Below are positions 54,363 through 62,552 of a stretch of 64,000 nt of DNA, piece by piece; positions within the stretch are counted from its first letter, which is position 1, and every line of letters begins with the position of its first letter. A program made the translations under genes and the position numbers. The DNA comes from Salinimicrobium marinum (lineage in GTDB: Bacteria > Bacteroidota > Bacteroidia > Flavobacteriales > Flavobacteriaceae), in assembly GCF_014651535.1 (NCBI RefSeq), contig NZ_BMXB01000001.1, forward strand, positions 805,470 to 869,469, in the 5' to 3' direction. The notes beneath the pieces were generated by a model. That model ran no database searches. It worked only from the letters and a program-made list of their open reading frames with translations, and was not told the origin of the DNA.

Positions 54363-55379
54363 ATGAACAAAGTAGTTTTAAGCGCAACAGCGCTAATGAT
54401 TGGAGCAATTGGTTTTGCTCAAAATACCAGTACTGTCGGTCAAACCGGAAATGGTAATCAAGCTGAAGTTGATCAAATTGGAGCTAACACCAGTGTGGTA
54501 TCTCAGGAATTTACTGATAACATGGCTGATGTTTACCAGGAAGGGACCAATAATTCTGTTGTGACACAAGCAGGTATAGTTTCTGATGCAAGCGGTTATC
54601 TGAACCAAGCTTATGTTCGCCAATTTGGTGACGCTAATGATTCTGATGTTGAACAAAATGGAGATGAAAACTATACATTCGTCATTCAGGCTTTTGGAAA
54701 CAACAACGAATCTGATGTTCTGCAGGGAACCCAGCGAGCCGAATACAATTCAGCTATTGTAAAGCAATTTGGGAGTGATAACGTATCTGATGTCGAGCAA
54801 CATAACGATAACAACGTTGCGTTTGTAAAACAGTTAGGTGATGATAATGATGTAGAGAGTTATCAAAATGCGAGATCTGGTAGTACTGATGGAAATTCTG
54901 CCACACTTATTCAGATGGGCAATGACAATGAAATATGGAATGAACAAATAACAGATAGTCGGGATAATGGTGCCATCAGCAATGTATCTGTAATTTTTCA
55001 GTACGGAAATGACAACGATGGAATCACAAGACAATATGGAGACGGTAACGTTGCCGATATGACTCAGGTTGGTGACGATAACAGAGGAATTATTCGTGCG
55101 GATGGTGATGACAACTATGGATATCTAAAACAGTGGGGAGATGGTAACGATTCCTGGCACAGGGCTGAAGGAAACGGAAACATGGGAATGGTATTCCAGT
55201 TTGGAGATGATGATCACTCTGATTTGCATCAAGTAGGTAATGATAACAGGGCTTTCGTAAAACAATGGGGTGGTTCTGAGAACTATTCTAATGTTCAACA
55301 AAATAATGATAGTAATATATCATGGACTTTTCAGAATGGTTCTGGTAATATTTCAAACGTTACCCAGAGTTCACTGTAA
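54363..55379 (+). CDS. csgA: major curlin subunit (CsgA-like), copy 2, Asp-rich
   Basis: The ATG at 54363 gives a signal peptide nearly identical to copy 1 (KVVLSATALMIGAIGFAQ) and a 338-residue protein. About fourteen curlin units follow (NGNQAEVDQIGAN, QAYVRQFGDAN, NRAFVKQWGGSEN). It differs from copy 1 in having many Gly-Asp-Asp/Asn turns (VGDDNRG, GDDDHSD) and more Trp and Arg at the outward positions, so its fibre surface would be more acidic and aromatic. It heads the operon with the nucleator and secretion genes. Acidic turns could bind Ca2+; that is inference. Confidence 0.9.
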   Translation: MNKVVLSATALMIGAIGFAQNTSTVGQTGNGNQAEVDQIGANTSVVSQEFTDNMADVYQEGTNNSVVTQAGIVSDASGYLNQAYVRQFGDANDSDVEQNGDENYTFVIQAFGNNNESDVLQGTQRAEYNSAIVKQFGSDNVSDVEQHNDNNVAFVKQLGDDNDVESYQNARSGSTDGNSATLIQMGNDNEIWNEQITDSRDNGAISNVSVIFQYGNDNDGITRQYGDGNVADMTQVGDDNRGIIRADGDDNYGYLKQWGDGNDSWHRAEGNGNMGMVFQFGDDDHSDLHQVGNDNRAFVKQWGGSENYSNVQQNNDSNISWTFQNGSGNISNVTQSSL

Positions 55380-55390
55380 ATTAATATAAT

Positions 55391-55436
55391 TTATAAGAGT
55401 TGGATTATTATAAATATAATAATCCAGCTCTTATAA
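55391..55436 (+). other. 20-bp stem-loop between csgA and csgB, no T-tract
   Basis: Arms 55391-55410 and 55417-55436 pair over 20 bp with one G-T pair and a 6-nt loop. The sequence after the stem on the plus strand is AAAAAAACC, not a T run, so it is not a standard terminator. Position 12 nt after the csgA stop and 16 nt before csgB suggests an RNA-processing or 3'-end-stabilising element that raises curlin over nucleator levels. Confidence 0.65.
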
Positions 55437-55451
55437 AAAAACCTGATTGAG

Positions 55452-55976
55452 ATGAGACTATTTTATAATATCTGTGTTTTTTGCTTTATATACTTTTCTG
55501 GTACCCTTCTTTCTTTTTCTCAGGAAAGTGACTTATTCACTTCAGAATTAGGAAGCATTGATAAGGAAAAACAATATTCTGCCTTGGCTCTTCAGGACTG
55601 GAAAATATCAGAATCGCAATTAAGTTCTATACCTTCAGGAAACAATATTTTTATAGAACAAATAGGCAATAATAATAGGGTAAATGCTCAAATTTCTTCT
55701 CCTAATTTGGACGCAAGGTTTACCCAAGCCGGTATGGGAAACGAATTTTCTATAGATCTGAATGCCGAAAAGGTGAAATATACTTTAGTGCAATCGGGCG
55801 ACAACAATTATCTTCTGGACCATACTTTTGCACCTTCTCGAACTGTTGAACTGAGTCTTCAGCAAAATGGTAATAACAATCATGTCGAAAAATATGGCAC
55901 TAATTCTATTACTAATAAACTTGAATTTAATCTTACAGGTGATTCAAAATCATTAATTATTAGAAGTTTTCAATGA
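55452..55976 (+). CDS. csgB: minor curlin / nucleator (CsgB-like)
   Basis: A 174-residue secreted protein, signal peptide ending LLSFSQ (about residue 23). After an 50-residue non-repetitive segment, four curlin-type units are visible (NIFIEQIGNNNRV, ARFTQAGMGNEF, YTLVQSGDNNYL, LSLQQNGNNNHV). Few repeats, a unique N-terminal part and the position right after csgA fit the nucleator that anchors fibre growth. The stop overlaps the next gene by 4 bp (ATGA), so translation is coupled. It is diverged from E. coli CsgB; the role rests on repeats and context. Confidence 0.78.
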   Translation: MRLFYNICVFCFIYFSGTLLSFSQESDLFTSELGSIDKEKQYSALALQDWKISESQLSSIPSGNNIFIEQIGNNNRVNAQISSPNLDARFTQAGMGNEFSIDLNAEKVKYTLVQSGDNNYLLDHTFAPSRTVELSLQQNGNNNHVEKYGTNSITNKLEFNLTGDSKSLIIRSFQ

Positions 55977-56737
55977 TCAGGTGGGCCAACATAAAGGATT
56001 ATAAATTAGGTTTATACCTAATCGTTTTATTCTCCTCCGAATTCGTTGATGCTCAAAATTTCAATTCCGAGATAGAGGCTGTAATAAACACCAATGATAC
56101 AAAAGATGATATTCTAGAAATTGTTGGTACAGCAACAAACAAAACAGAAAGCAATTATAGTCTTAGGTATGAACTTTCTGTAATTACTTCTAGTGGTAAT
56201 AATAGTAACTCCTCTAAAAACTCTCAGTCCGGTCGTTTTACTTTAGAACCCTTTGAGACAAAAAATCTTTCCCGAACTTCTGTTTCTGTTAATCCTAATA
56301 TTCGAACGATTATTCTTTTGCTGATTTATGATGAGGATGATAATATTATTGGGACAGATCGCAAATTATACGACCAGGATGAGCAGGAAAAAGTTGAAGC
56401 CGAAATGTCATTTAAAAAAGATAATGAAGGTATTCAATTACTTGGTATGGTGACGGAAAATACTAAAACAAAACCCGGTAAGGATTTTTACGATTTCTTC
56501 TATCAAAAATACAGTCTGAGTCCAAACCAGGGAAATAAAATTATCCAGATTGATGAAATGATCAGTTTTGGAAGAACAACAAGAATAATGGTAAAAGTAG
56601 AAGATAGAATTGTTTATCAGTTTTTTGCACGTCCAAAACTTGATTTTCTTCAGGAACAAGCAGATGAAGCTTTAAAACAGGTTAACAGATATTTCGAATA
56701 TCTTAAAAACAGAAATGAAAATATAACCCGATACTAA
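55973..56737 (+). CDS. csgE: CsgE with N-terminal CsgH-like domain (fusion)
   Basis: A 254-residue secreted protein, signal peptide ending VDAQ (about residue 27). The C-terminal half (about 150-245) is CsgE: GKDFYDFFYQKYS matches the GHDFYRAF region, and TTRIMVKVEDRIVYQFFARP followed by LDFLQEQADEAL matches the rest of the family. The N-terminal half (about 30-135) is an Ig-like domain resembling the curlin chaperone CsgH: strands with NYSLRYELSVITSSGN and the hallmark SQSGRFTLEPFETKNLS. E. coli CsgE has no such domain (about 107 mature residues). The protein would cap the CsgG pore and also hold curlins unfolded. The CsgH call is by motif and is less certain than CsgE. Confidence 0.8.
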   Translation: MIRWANIKDYKLGLYLIVLFSSEFVDAQNFNSEIEAVINTNDTKDDILEIVGTATNKTESNYSLRYELSVITSSGNNSNSSKNSQSGRFTLEPFETKNLSRTSVSVNPNIRTIILLLIYDEDDNIIGTDRKLYDQDEQEKVEAEMSFKKDNEGIQLLGMVTENTKTKPGKDFYDFFYQKYSLSPNQGNKIIQIDEMISFGRTTRIMVKVEDRIVYQFFARPKLDFLQEQADEALKQVNRYFEYLKNRNENITRY

Positions 56738-56754
56738 CCCAAATATATTAACCT

Positions 56755-57159
56755 ATGAAATCTTTTTTTGTACTCCTGTTCTTTATGGGTGCTTTGTCCT
56801 GCCAGGCGCAGGATTTGGTGTATACACCAAAAAATCCAGCTTTTGGAGGAAATCCATATAATTCGCAATGGCTACTAGCTTCTGCCGAGGCACAAAATTC
56901 TTTTGAGGATCCATCAGCTACAACGGGACGTGCGCAACAAACTGAACTAGAAAGATTTACTTCCAGTCTGAACTCACAACTTTTAGGCCAGGTAAGTAGG
57001 AGTATGTTCACCAATCAGTTTGGGCAGGATGGACTTTCTCCCGGAACCTACACCTTTGGGAGTTTAGCCTTGGATATATATCCGTCTAATGAGGGACTCG
57101 TAATAAATATTTTAGATACCAATACAGGAGAACAGACCCAAATCGTGATCCCCAATTAA
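56755..57159 (+). CDS. csgF: curli assembly protein CsgF
   Basis: A 134-residue secreted protein, signal peptide ending CQAQ (about residue 19). The mature N-terminus DLVYTPKNPAFGGNPYNSQW is the CsgF signature that plugs the CsgG pore, followed by the LLASAEAQN helix. It couples the secretion channel to CsgB at the cell surface. Length is standard. It lies 17 bp after csgE and 16 bp before csgG. Confidence 0.93.
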   Translation: MKSFFVLLFFMGALSCQAQDLVYTPKNPAFGGNPYNSQWLLASAEAQNSFEDPSATTGRAQQTELERFTSSLNSQLLGQVSRSMFTNQFGQDGLSPGTYTFGSLALDIYPSNEGLVINILDTNTGEQTQIVIPN

Positions 57160-57175
57160 TTAACCTACATCTTAT

Positions 57176-58543
57176 ATGAAAAATTTTAAAAGTGCAATCC
57201 TGATTGTTCTTTCGGCTACGACATTATCTTGTGGAACTTATTTCAATCAGCCGGTGGATGTTCAGGAAGCAAGAATCGGAGAGAGTACGGATGTTACAAA
57301 AACATTAAAAAATTTACCTCTTCCTCAGGAGCCTGTAGTAGTAGGAGTCTACAATTTCAGGGATCTCACCGGGCAGTACAAACCTTCTGATGTAGGAAGC
57401 ACCTTCAGTACAGCAGTTACCCAAGGAGCAACATCCATTCTTATTAAAGCCCTTGAAGATTCTAGATGGTTTACTCCTATTGAACGTGAAAACATAGGGA
57501 ACCTGCTTAATGAACGCAATATCATACGGTCAACCCGGCAGGAATATCAGGGATCTAGTACGAACCAGCCTCAGGTGCCTCCACTACTTTATGCTGGAAT
57601 TCTTTTAGAAGGTGGTATTGTCTCTTATGATACCAATATTATTACCGGCGGAATGGGAGCGAGGTATTTTGGCGTTGGAGGAAGTACACAATATCGCCAG
57701 GATAGAATTACAATCTACCTTAGAGCTATCTCTACTTCCAGTGGAAAAATCCTGAAAAATGTATATATTTCCAAGACTATACTTTCACAGGCGGTGGATG
57801 TGAGTTTGTATAAATACGTAAGTTTCCAAAGGCTTTTAGAGGTCGAATCTGGTTTTACGAGAAATGAACCTGTTCAATTGGCAGTGAAGGAGGCAATAGA
57901 AAAAGGTGTTGAAAGCTTAATTGTTGAAGGATTAAAAGATAATCTTTGGTCTACACAGGATGAGGCCATAGCACAAGAACTTATTGACCGCTATGATGAA
58001 GAGCAGGAGGAGGCGGAACTTACGGAGCTTTATAATAGAAAATTGACAGAAAGGAATCCCTCAGGTTACTTTGAGGTGGACTTTGGTGCCAGTTTGTTAA
58101 GCGGGGATTATTCAGATAATTCTCCGGGCTTCATGGGAAGGATAGGGTATACACAACAATTCACTCCTTCTTTTTCAGTAGGTATTGCAGGGAACTTTTT
58201 TGAGTTAAGTAACAACGGATCTTTTCAGGAGCAATTCGCGGGAATAGATCTTAATGCTCAGTTTAAATTACTGCCAGAGGATAATATTACACCATTTGTT
58301 TACGGCGGACCGGGATATATATTTTCTCTGGCATCAGATACACCGGAAGATCTTTCTACTTCATTTTTTAAGGTTCAGTATGGAGCGGGAATAGAATATT
58401 TCATTTCCGATAACATCGGATTAAAAATATTTGGAGACCATAACCTCACTTTTTCCGATGAAGTGGACTACACGGTAAACGGCAAACGGGATGATTTTTA
58501 TTTCAATTTCGGAGCTGGTATTAATTTCTACTTTGGCAACTAA
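57176..58543 (+). CDS. csgG: CsgG curli secretion channel fused to a C-terminal outer-membrane beta-barrel
   Basis: A 455-residue lipoprotein, lipobox TLSC (Cys19). Residues about 19-262 are CsgG: VVGVYNFRDLTGQYKPSD, FTPIERENIGNLLNERNIIR, and YAGILLEGGIVSYDTN with GARYFGVGGSTQYRQDRI. E. coli CsgG ends at 277 residues. Here an acidic linker (about 263-296) leads into about 159 extra residues of alternating aromatic strands (VDFGASLLSGDY, FSVGIAGNFFELS, ITPFVYGGPGYIFS, YGAGIEYFISDNIGLK, YFNFGAGINFYFG), the look of an eight-stranded OmpA/OmpW-type barrel. CsgG forms a nonamer; nine attached barrels would be a large accessory ring. Function of the barrel is unknown. Confidence 0.88.
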   Translation: MKNFKSAILIVLSATTLSCGTYFNQPVDVQEARIGESTDVTKTLKNLPLPQEPVVVGVYNFRDLTGQYKPSDVGSTFSTAVTQGATSILIKALEDSRWFTPIERENIGNLLNERNIIRSTRQEYQGSSTNQPQVPPLLYAGILLEGGIVSYDTNIITGGMGARYFGVGGSTQYRQDRITIYLRAISTSSGKILKNVYISKTILSQAVDVSLYKYVSFQRLLEVESGFTRNEPVQLAVKEAIEKGVESLIVEGLKDNLWSTQDEAIAQELIDRYDEEQEEAELTELYNRKLTERNPSGYFEVDFGASLLSGDYSDNSPGFMGRIGYTQQFTPSFSVGIAGNFFELSNNGSFQEQFAGIDLNAQFKLLPEDNITPFVYGGPGYIFSLASDTPEDLSTSFFKVQYGAGIEYFISDNIGLKIFGDHNLTFSDEVDYTVNGKRDDFYFNFGAGINFYFGN

Positions 58544-58567
58544 GTTTCAACCTCAAAATCTATATTA

Positions 58568-60070
58568 ATGAGAACTATAAAAAATATGTTAATAATGATG
58601 GTATTTCCAGCCTTTCTTATAGGTTGTAGTGAAGATACCATTGATGATACAGGGCTCGGTACAATTACCGGTAAGGTGGTGGAACTGGGATCAAATGAAC
58701 CTGTGGAAAACGCCAGAATTTCTACCAATCCGGCCTCAAGTACTGTGTTTACTGATAAAAATGGAGATTTTGTGCTGAATGATATTCCGGCAGATGATTA
58801 TTCCATAGAAGCCAGGAAAGAGGGGTTATTAACACAATTTGAGGGAGCTTCGGTTATGGGGGATGCTACCGTTAATGTGATTTTCGAAATGCAAACGGAA
58901 ACCTCCGGAAACCGCCCTCCGGGAACACCAACCGCTGTTTCTCCTGTAGACAATGCACAGGATGTTGAAATCCCGGTGATTTTTAGCTGGACTTCAACAG
59001 ATCCTGAAGAAGATGACCTTACGTATCAACTTGAAATAAGAAACGATCAGGATGAGGAGATCTTCTTGTTTAATAATATCCGGGATACAACTTATACTGT
59101 AGAAGGGTTGGATTTTGGTTCCAAATATTTCTGGCAGGTGAGAGCTTCAGATGATGTTAATCAGGAAGTTTTGAGTCGTTTATACTCTTTCAGAACCATG
59201 AATGTACCGGAGAGCAACAGAATTTTATTCACCCGAATAATTGGAGGGAATTCTGTAATTTATGCTAGAGACATGGAAGAAAATGAATATCAAATCACTT
59301 CTCCAAATAAAAATAGCTTTAGACCCAGGAAGAACAATTCCGGGAATAAAATAGCATTTTTAAGGGTCGTGAATGGGCAGACACATATCTTCACCATGAA
59401 CCAGGATGGAACTCAGCAAAGGCAGGTGACTTCAGATATTCCTGTGAACGGGTTTAATTTGAATCAGGTGGATTTTTCATGGGCAAATGACGGGGCAACA
59501 CTTCTTTACCCAAATTTTGATAAGCTATACAGGGTAAACGCTTCGGGAGGCGGAACTGCTTTGGTTTATCAAAATCAGAATGGAAAATTCATCACTGAAG
59601 TGGATGTTAGCGAAGACAATGAAACCATTGCGCTAATTACAAATAATAGCAGTGGTTATAATGCAGATATCTTTACTATTAACTTTGACGGGAATATTCT
59701 TACACAGGTAATGAATAATGTGACCGGTGCTTTAGGTGGTATCGATCTATCAATAAGAGGTGATATGCTGTTGTACACTCAGGATGTCTCAGGCTACGAA
59801 AGTAATTCGTACCGACGTCTCGATTCCAGAATGTTCCTCTATAATCTCGTTACCGGAGAGACTACAGATTTATCTCTGCGAAAGCCCGATGGTACCAATG
59901 ATCTTGATCCTCGTTTTTCTCCCAATGAAGCTGAAGTTGTTTTTGTGAATACTTCTAATGATGATATTTCTCCACGGGATATTTACACAATTCGGCTGGA
60001 GAACTTTAATACAGATAATGAAAGTCGCACTCTCTTAATTGAAAACGGCTTTATGCCCGACTGGGAATAA
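58568..60070 (+). CDS. surface lipoprotein with carboxypeptidase-regulatory, fibronectin-III and TolB-like propeller domains
   Basis: A 500-residue lipoprotein, lipobox FLIGC (Cys20) then SEDTIDD, an acidic surface-export type start. Residues about 30-110 are a carboxypeptidase-regulatory-like domain (TITGKVVELGSNEPVENARIS). Residues about 115-210 are fibronectin-III-like (FSWTSTDPEEDDLTYQLEIR). Residues about 215-500 form a TolB/PD40-type beta-propeller (IFTMNQDGTQQRQVTS; ALITNNSSGYNADIFTINFDG; DPRFSPNEAEVVFVNTS). It starts 24 bp after csgG and ends just before a strong terminator, so it is the last gene of the curli operon. It is not part of the E. coli system; an anchoring or fibre-binding role is inferred. 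Confidence 0.8.
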   Translation: MRTIKNMLIMMVFPAFLIGCSEDTIDDTGLGTITGKVVELGSNEPVENARISTNPASSTVFTDKNGDFVLNDIPADDYSIEARKEGLLTQFEGASVMGDATVNVIFEMQTETSGNRPPGTPTAVSPVDNAQDVEIPVIFSWTSTDPEEDDLTYQLEIRNDQDEEIFLFNNIRDTTYTVEGLDFGSKYFWQVRASDDVNQEVLSRLYSFRTMNVPESNRILFTRIIGGNSVIYARDMEENEYQITSPNKNSFRPRKNNSGNKIAFLRVVNGQTHIFTMNQDGTQQRQVTSDIPVNGFNLNQVDFSWANDGATLLYPNFDKLYRVNASGGGTALVYQNQNGKFITEVDVSEDNETIALITNNSSGYNADIFTINFDGNILTQVMNNVTGALGGIDLSIRGDMLLYTQDVSGYESNSYRRLDSRMFLYNLVTGETTDLSLRKPDGTNDLDPRFSPNEAEVVFVNTSNDDISPRDIYTIRLENFNTDNESRTLLIENGFMPDWE

Positions 60071-60093
60071 GTAAATTAACCAACTCCAACCAG

Positions 60094-60131
60094 AAAAGCG
60101 TTGGTCCTGATTTGGACCAACGCTTTTTATT
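60094..60131 (+). terminator. terminator of the curli operon
   Basis: A perfect 14-bp stem, AAAAGCGTTGGTCC (60094-60107) with GGACCAACGCTTTT (60114-60127), and a 6-nt loop, followed by TTATTTG. It is 24 bp after the stop of the surface lipoprotein. Confidence 0.92.
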
Positions 60132-60188
60132 TGCCCTGAGTCGTAAAAAGTACAGCAGTTTAGCTTTTTACGGTTATGGAAATCTCTG

Positions 60189-60196
60189 TATCTTTG
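60189..60196 (+). promoter_or_regulatory. candidate -7 box of purM
   Basis: TATCTTTG, an exact TAnnTTTG match, 18 bp before the ATG at 60215. The expected -33 position holds only a T-rich stretch. Confidence 0.55.
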
Positions 60197-60214
60197 AACT
60201 CCTAAATAAAAGTT

Positions 60215-61396
60215 ATGAGTCAGGATGTTAGTAAAAGGTATGCCCAGCGCGGAGTTTCAGCAGGAAAAGAGGATGTTCACAATGCTATTAAGAAAGTAGA
60301 TAAAGGATTGTTTCCAAAGGCTTTCTGTAAAATTGTGCCCGATCATTTGACCGGAGATGAGGAATACTGTCTCGTGATGCATGCCGATGGTGCAGGTACA
60401 AAATCTTCCCTGGCTTACATGTACTGGAAAGAAACCGGAGACATCTCGGTCTGGAAAGGAATAGCACAGGATGCGCTTATCATGAATATCGATGATCTTC
60501 TATGTGTTGGAGCTGTAGATAATATCATGCTTTCTTCGACCATTGGAAGGAATAAAACTCTTGTTCCCGGAGAAGTGATCTCGGGCATAATCAACGGCAC
60601 CGAAGAATTGCTTTCAGATTTAAAAAACTTAGGAATAAATATTCATTCTACCGGTGGGGAAACTGCCGATGTGGGCGATCTGGTTCGAACCGTCATTGTC
60701 GATTCTACTGTTACGGCAAGACTGAAGCGAAGCGAAGTGATAGATAACTCCAATATCAAGCCCGGAAATGTGATTGTGGGTCTTTCATCTTTTGGACAGG
60801 CTACTTACGAAAAAGAATATAACGGTGGAATGGGTAGCAACGGATTAACCTCTGCCCGGCATGATGTTTTCAGCAACTATCTCGCTGTGAAATATCCGGA
60901 GAGTTTTGATGCTAATATTCCTAATGAATTAATTTATGGAGGCTCAAAAAATTTGACCGATCCCGTGGAAGATAGCCCGCTGGATGCAGGTAAATTAGTG
61001 CTTTCGCCTACTCGAACTTACGCTCCCATCGTTAAAAAGATCCTGGAGAAGTTCACGAATCAACAAATCAACGGAATGGTCCATTGCAGTGGGGGAGCAC
61101 AAACTAAGGTGCTGCATTTTGTGGATGAGGTTCATGTGATCAAAGACAATCTTTTTGAAGTTCCGCCTTTATTTAGGCTGATTCAGAGGGAAAGTAAGAC
61201 CGACTGGAAAGAAATGTATCAGGTATTTAACATGGGCCATCGCCTGGAGTTGTATGTGGATGAAAATATCTCAGAAGAGATCATTTCTATCTCTAAATCT
61301 TTCAATGTAGATGCAAAAATCATTGGTAGAGTAGAAGCCTCCAATGAAAAGAAGCTGAGCATTAGGACTGAATTGGGAGAATTTTTATATTCCTGA
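60215..61396 (+). CDS. purM: phosphoribosylformylglycinamidine cyclo-ligase (AIR synthetase, PurM)
   Basis: A 393-residue PurM-fold enzyme: YAQRGVSAGKEDVHNAI at the start, HADGAGTKSSLAY (ATP/metal-binding DGxGTK-like), DALIMNIDDLLCVGA, STGGETADVGDLVRT, VIVGLSSFGQATYE, and GMVHCSGGAQTKVL. It closes the imidazole ring of purine synthesis (FGAM to AIR). It is longer than E. coli PurM (345 residues), consistent with the Bacteroidota form, which has an extended C-terminal half. It is not in an operon with other pur genes here. Confidence 0.92.
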   Translation: MSQDVSKRYAQRGVSAGKEDVHNAIKKVDKGLFPKAFCKIVPDHLTGDEEYCLVMHADGAGTKSSLAYMYWKETGDISVWKGIAQDALIMNIDDLLCVGAVDNIMLSSTIGRNKTLVPGEVISGIINGTEELLSDLKNLGINIHSTGGETADVGDLVRTVIVDSTVTARLKRSEVIDNSNIKPGNVIVGLSSFGQATYEKEYNGGMGSNGLTSARHDVFSNYLAVKYPESFDANIPNELIYGGSKNLTDPVEDSPLDAGKLVLSPTRTYAPIVKKILEKFTNQQINGMVHCSGGAQTKVLHFVDEVHVIKDNLFEVPPLFRLIQRESKTDWKEMYQVFNMGHRLELYVDENISEEIISISKSFNVDAKIIGRVEASNEKKLSIRTELGEFLYS

Positions 61397-61456
61397 AACA
61401 ATCTGCTTTCTTTCGAAGCGTGAATGTTCCGGTTTAAGCAGGCACGGGAAAGTTTG

Positions 61457-61464
61457 TATCTTTA
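61457..61464 (+). promoter_or_regulatory. candidate -7 box of the alpha/beta hydrolase gene
   Basis: TATCTTTA, one base from TAnnTTTG, about 49 bp before the ATG at 61513. Confidence 0.3.
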
Positions 61465-61512
61465 GGTATCACTGCTGATCAATATTTTGATCGGACTTAA
61501 AACCATACTACT

Positions 61513-62505
61513 ATGAAGAAGATAATCTATTTGTTCCTTTTTCTGCCTTACATTTTCTTAGGTCAGGAGGGTAACTTAAAAGAGCTGGAAGTGGATCTTG
61601 AAAATTATGAATATCCTTACGATGTTCATACGTTGGAGCTTATTGTACAACAGCAAAAATTGGGGTTTTCTTATATGGACATCAAGCCCGAACAACACAA
61701 CGGAAAAAATGTTTTGCTGCTCCACGGAAAAAACTTCAATGGTGCTTACTGGGAAACAACTATAGAGAAGTTATCAAAAACCGGATTTCGTGTCATAGTC
61801 CCCGATCAGGTAGGGTTTGGCAAATCCAGCAAGCCGGAATATTTTCAATATAGTTTTCATCAACTAGCATTGAACACCAAAAACTTACTGGATACACTTG
61901 GAGTTGAAAAAGTTGCTGTTCTTGGACATTCCATGGGCGGGATGCTGGCAACTCGCTTTGCTCTTATGTTTCCTGAAGTGACAGAAAAATTAATTCTGGA
62001 AAATCCTATTGGTCTGGAGGATTATAAGCGTGTGATTCCCTACAAGCCGGTCAGCTGGTGGTATGAAAATGAATTAGACAAAGATTACCAGCAAATTAAA
62101 AATTATCAGAAAGAGAACTACTATGACGGGCAATGGAAGCCGGAATATGATGAGTGGGTGAATATCCTTGCAGGCTGGACTTTAAATGAAAATTATCCGC
62201 TGGTGGCGTGGAATGCAGCGCTAACCTACGATATGATATTTACTCAACCTGTAGTCCATGAATTTCATGATATAGAAGTTCCTACACTTTTGATCATTGG
62301 CACCAGAGACCGTACAGCCCTGGGAAAACCATTGGTTTCAGAAGAGGAGAGGGAAACTATGGGGAAATATCAGGAGCTGGGAAAAAATACCCAGGATAAA
62401 ATACCAAATTCAGAACTGGTTGAGCTGGAAGGCATCGGCCATTTACCGCACATTGAAGCTTTTGACAGATTTATTGAACCTCTTTTGGCCTTTTTGAAGG
62501 AATAA
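61513..62505 (+). CDS. secreted alpha/beta hydrolase
   Basis: A 330-residue protein with a signal peptide ending IFLGQ (about residue 18). The alpha/beta hydrolase core has the HGKNFNGAYW oxyanion region (71-80), nucleophile Ser140 in GHSMGG, Asp266 (IGTRDRT) and His310 (EGIGHLPH). This set fits the epoxide-hydrolase/haloalkane-dehalogenase/esterase-like group. No pathway neighbours suggest a substrate, so I leave the activity open. Probably periplasmic. Convergent with msrA. Confidence 0.85.
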   Translation: MKKIIYLFLFLPYIFLGQEGNLKELEVDLENYEYPYDVHTLELIVQQQKLGFSYMDIKPEQHNGKNVLLLHGKNFNGAYWETTIEKLSKTGFRVIVPDQVGFGKSSKPEYFQYSFHQLALNTKNLLDTLGVEKVAVLGHSMGGMLATRFALMFPEVTEKLILENPIGLEDYKRVIPYKPVSWWYENELDKDYQQIKNYQKENYYDGQWKPEYDEWVNILAGWTLNENYPLVAWNAALTYDMIFTQPVVHEFHDIEVPTLLIIGTRDRTALGKPLVSEEERETMGKYQELGKNTQDKIPNSELVELEGIGHLPHIEAFDRFIEPLLAFLKE

Positions 62506-62526
62506 GGGTTAATGGAATTATTTATT

Positions 62527-62545
62527 CAGCCGAGGTTTTTGGCTG
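62527..62545. terminator. weak hairpin between convergent genes
   Basis: CAGCC (62527-62531) pairs with GGCTG (62541-62545) around a T-rich loop; T- and A-rich flanks on both sides suggest a weak bidirectional terminator for the hydrolase and msrA. Confidence 0.35.
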
Positions 62546-62552
62546 GATTTTA

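Noticed and set aside
54393-55034. Open frames on the minus strand opposite the second curlin gene
   Set aside because: They are mirror images of the repetitive curlin coding sequence, with no signal, motif or family feature of their own.
52519-55379. Regular short repeats resembling a CRISPR-like or satellite array
   Set aside because: The periodicity is in the protein (curlin units) with variable DNA; there are no identical repeats with unique spacers.
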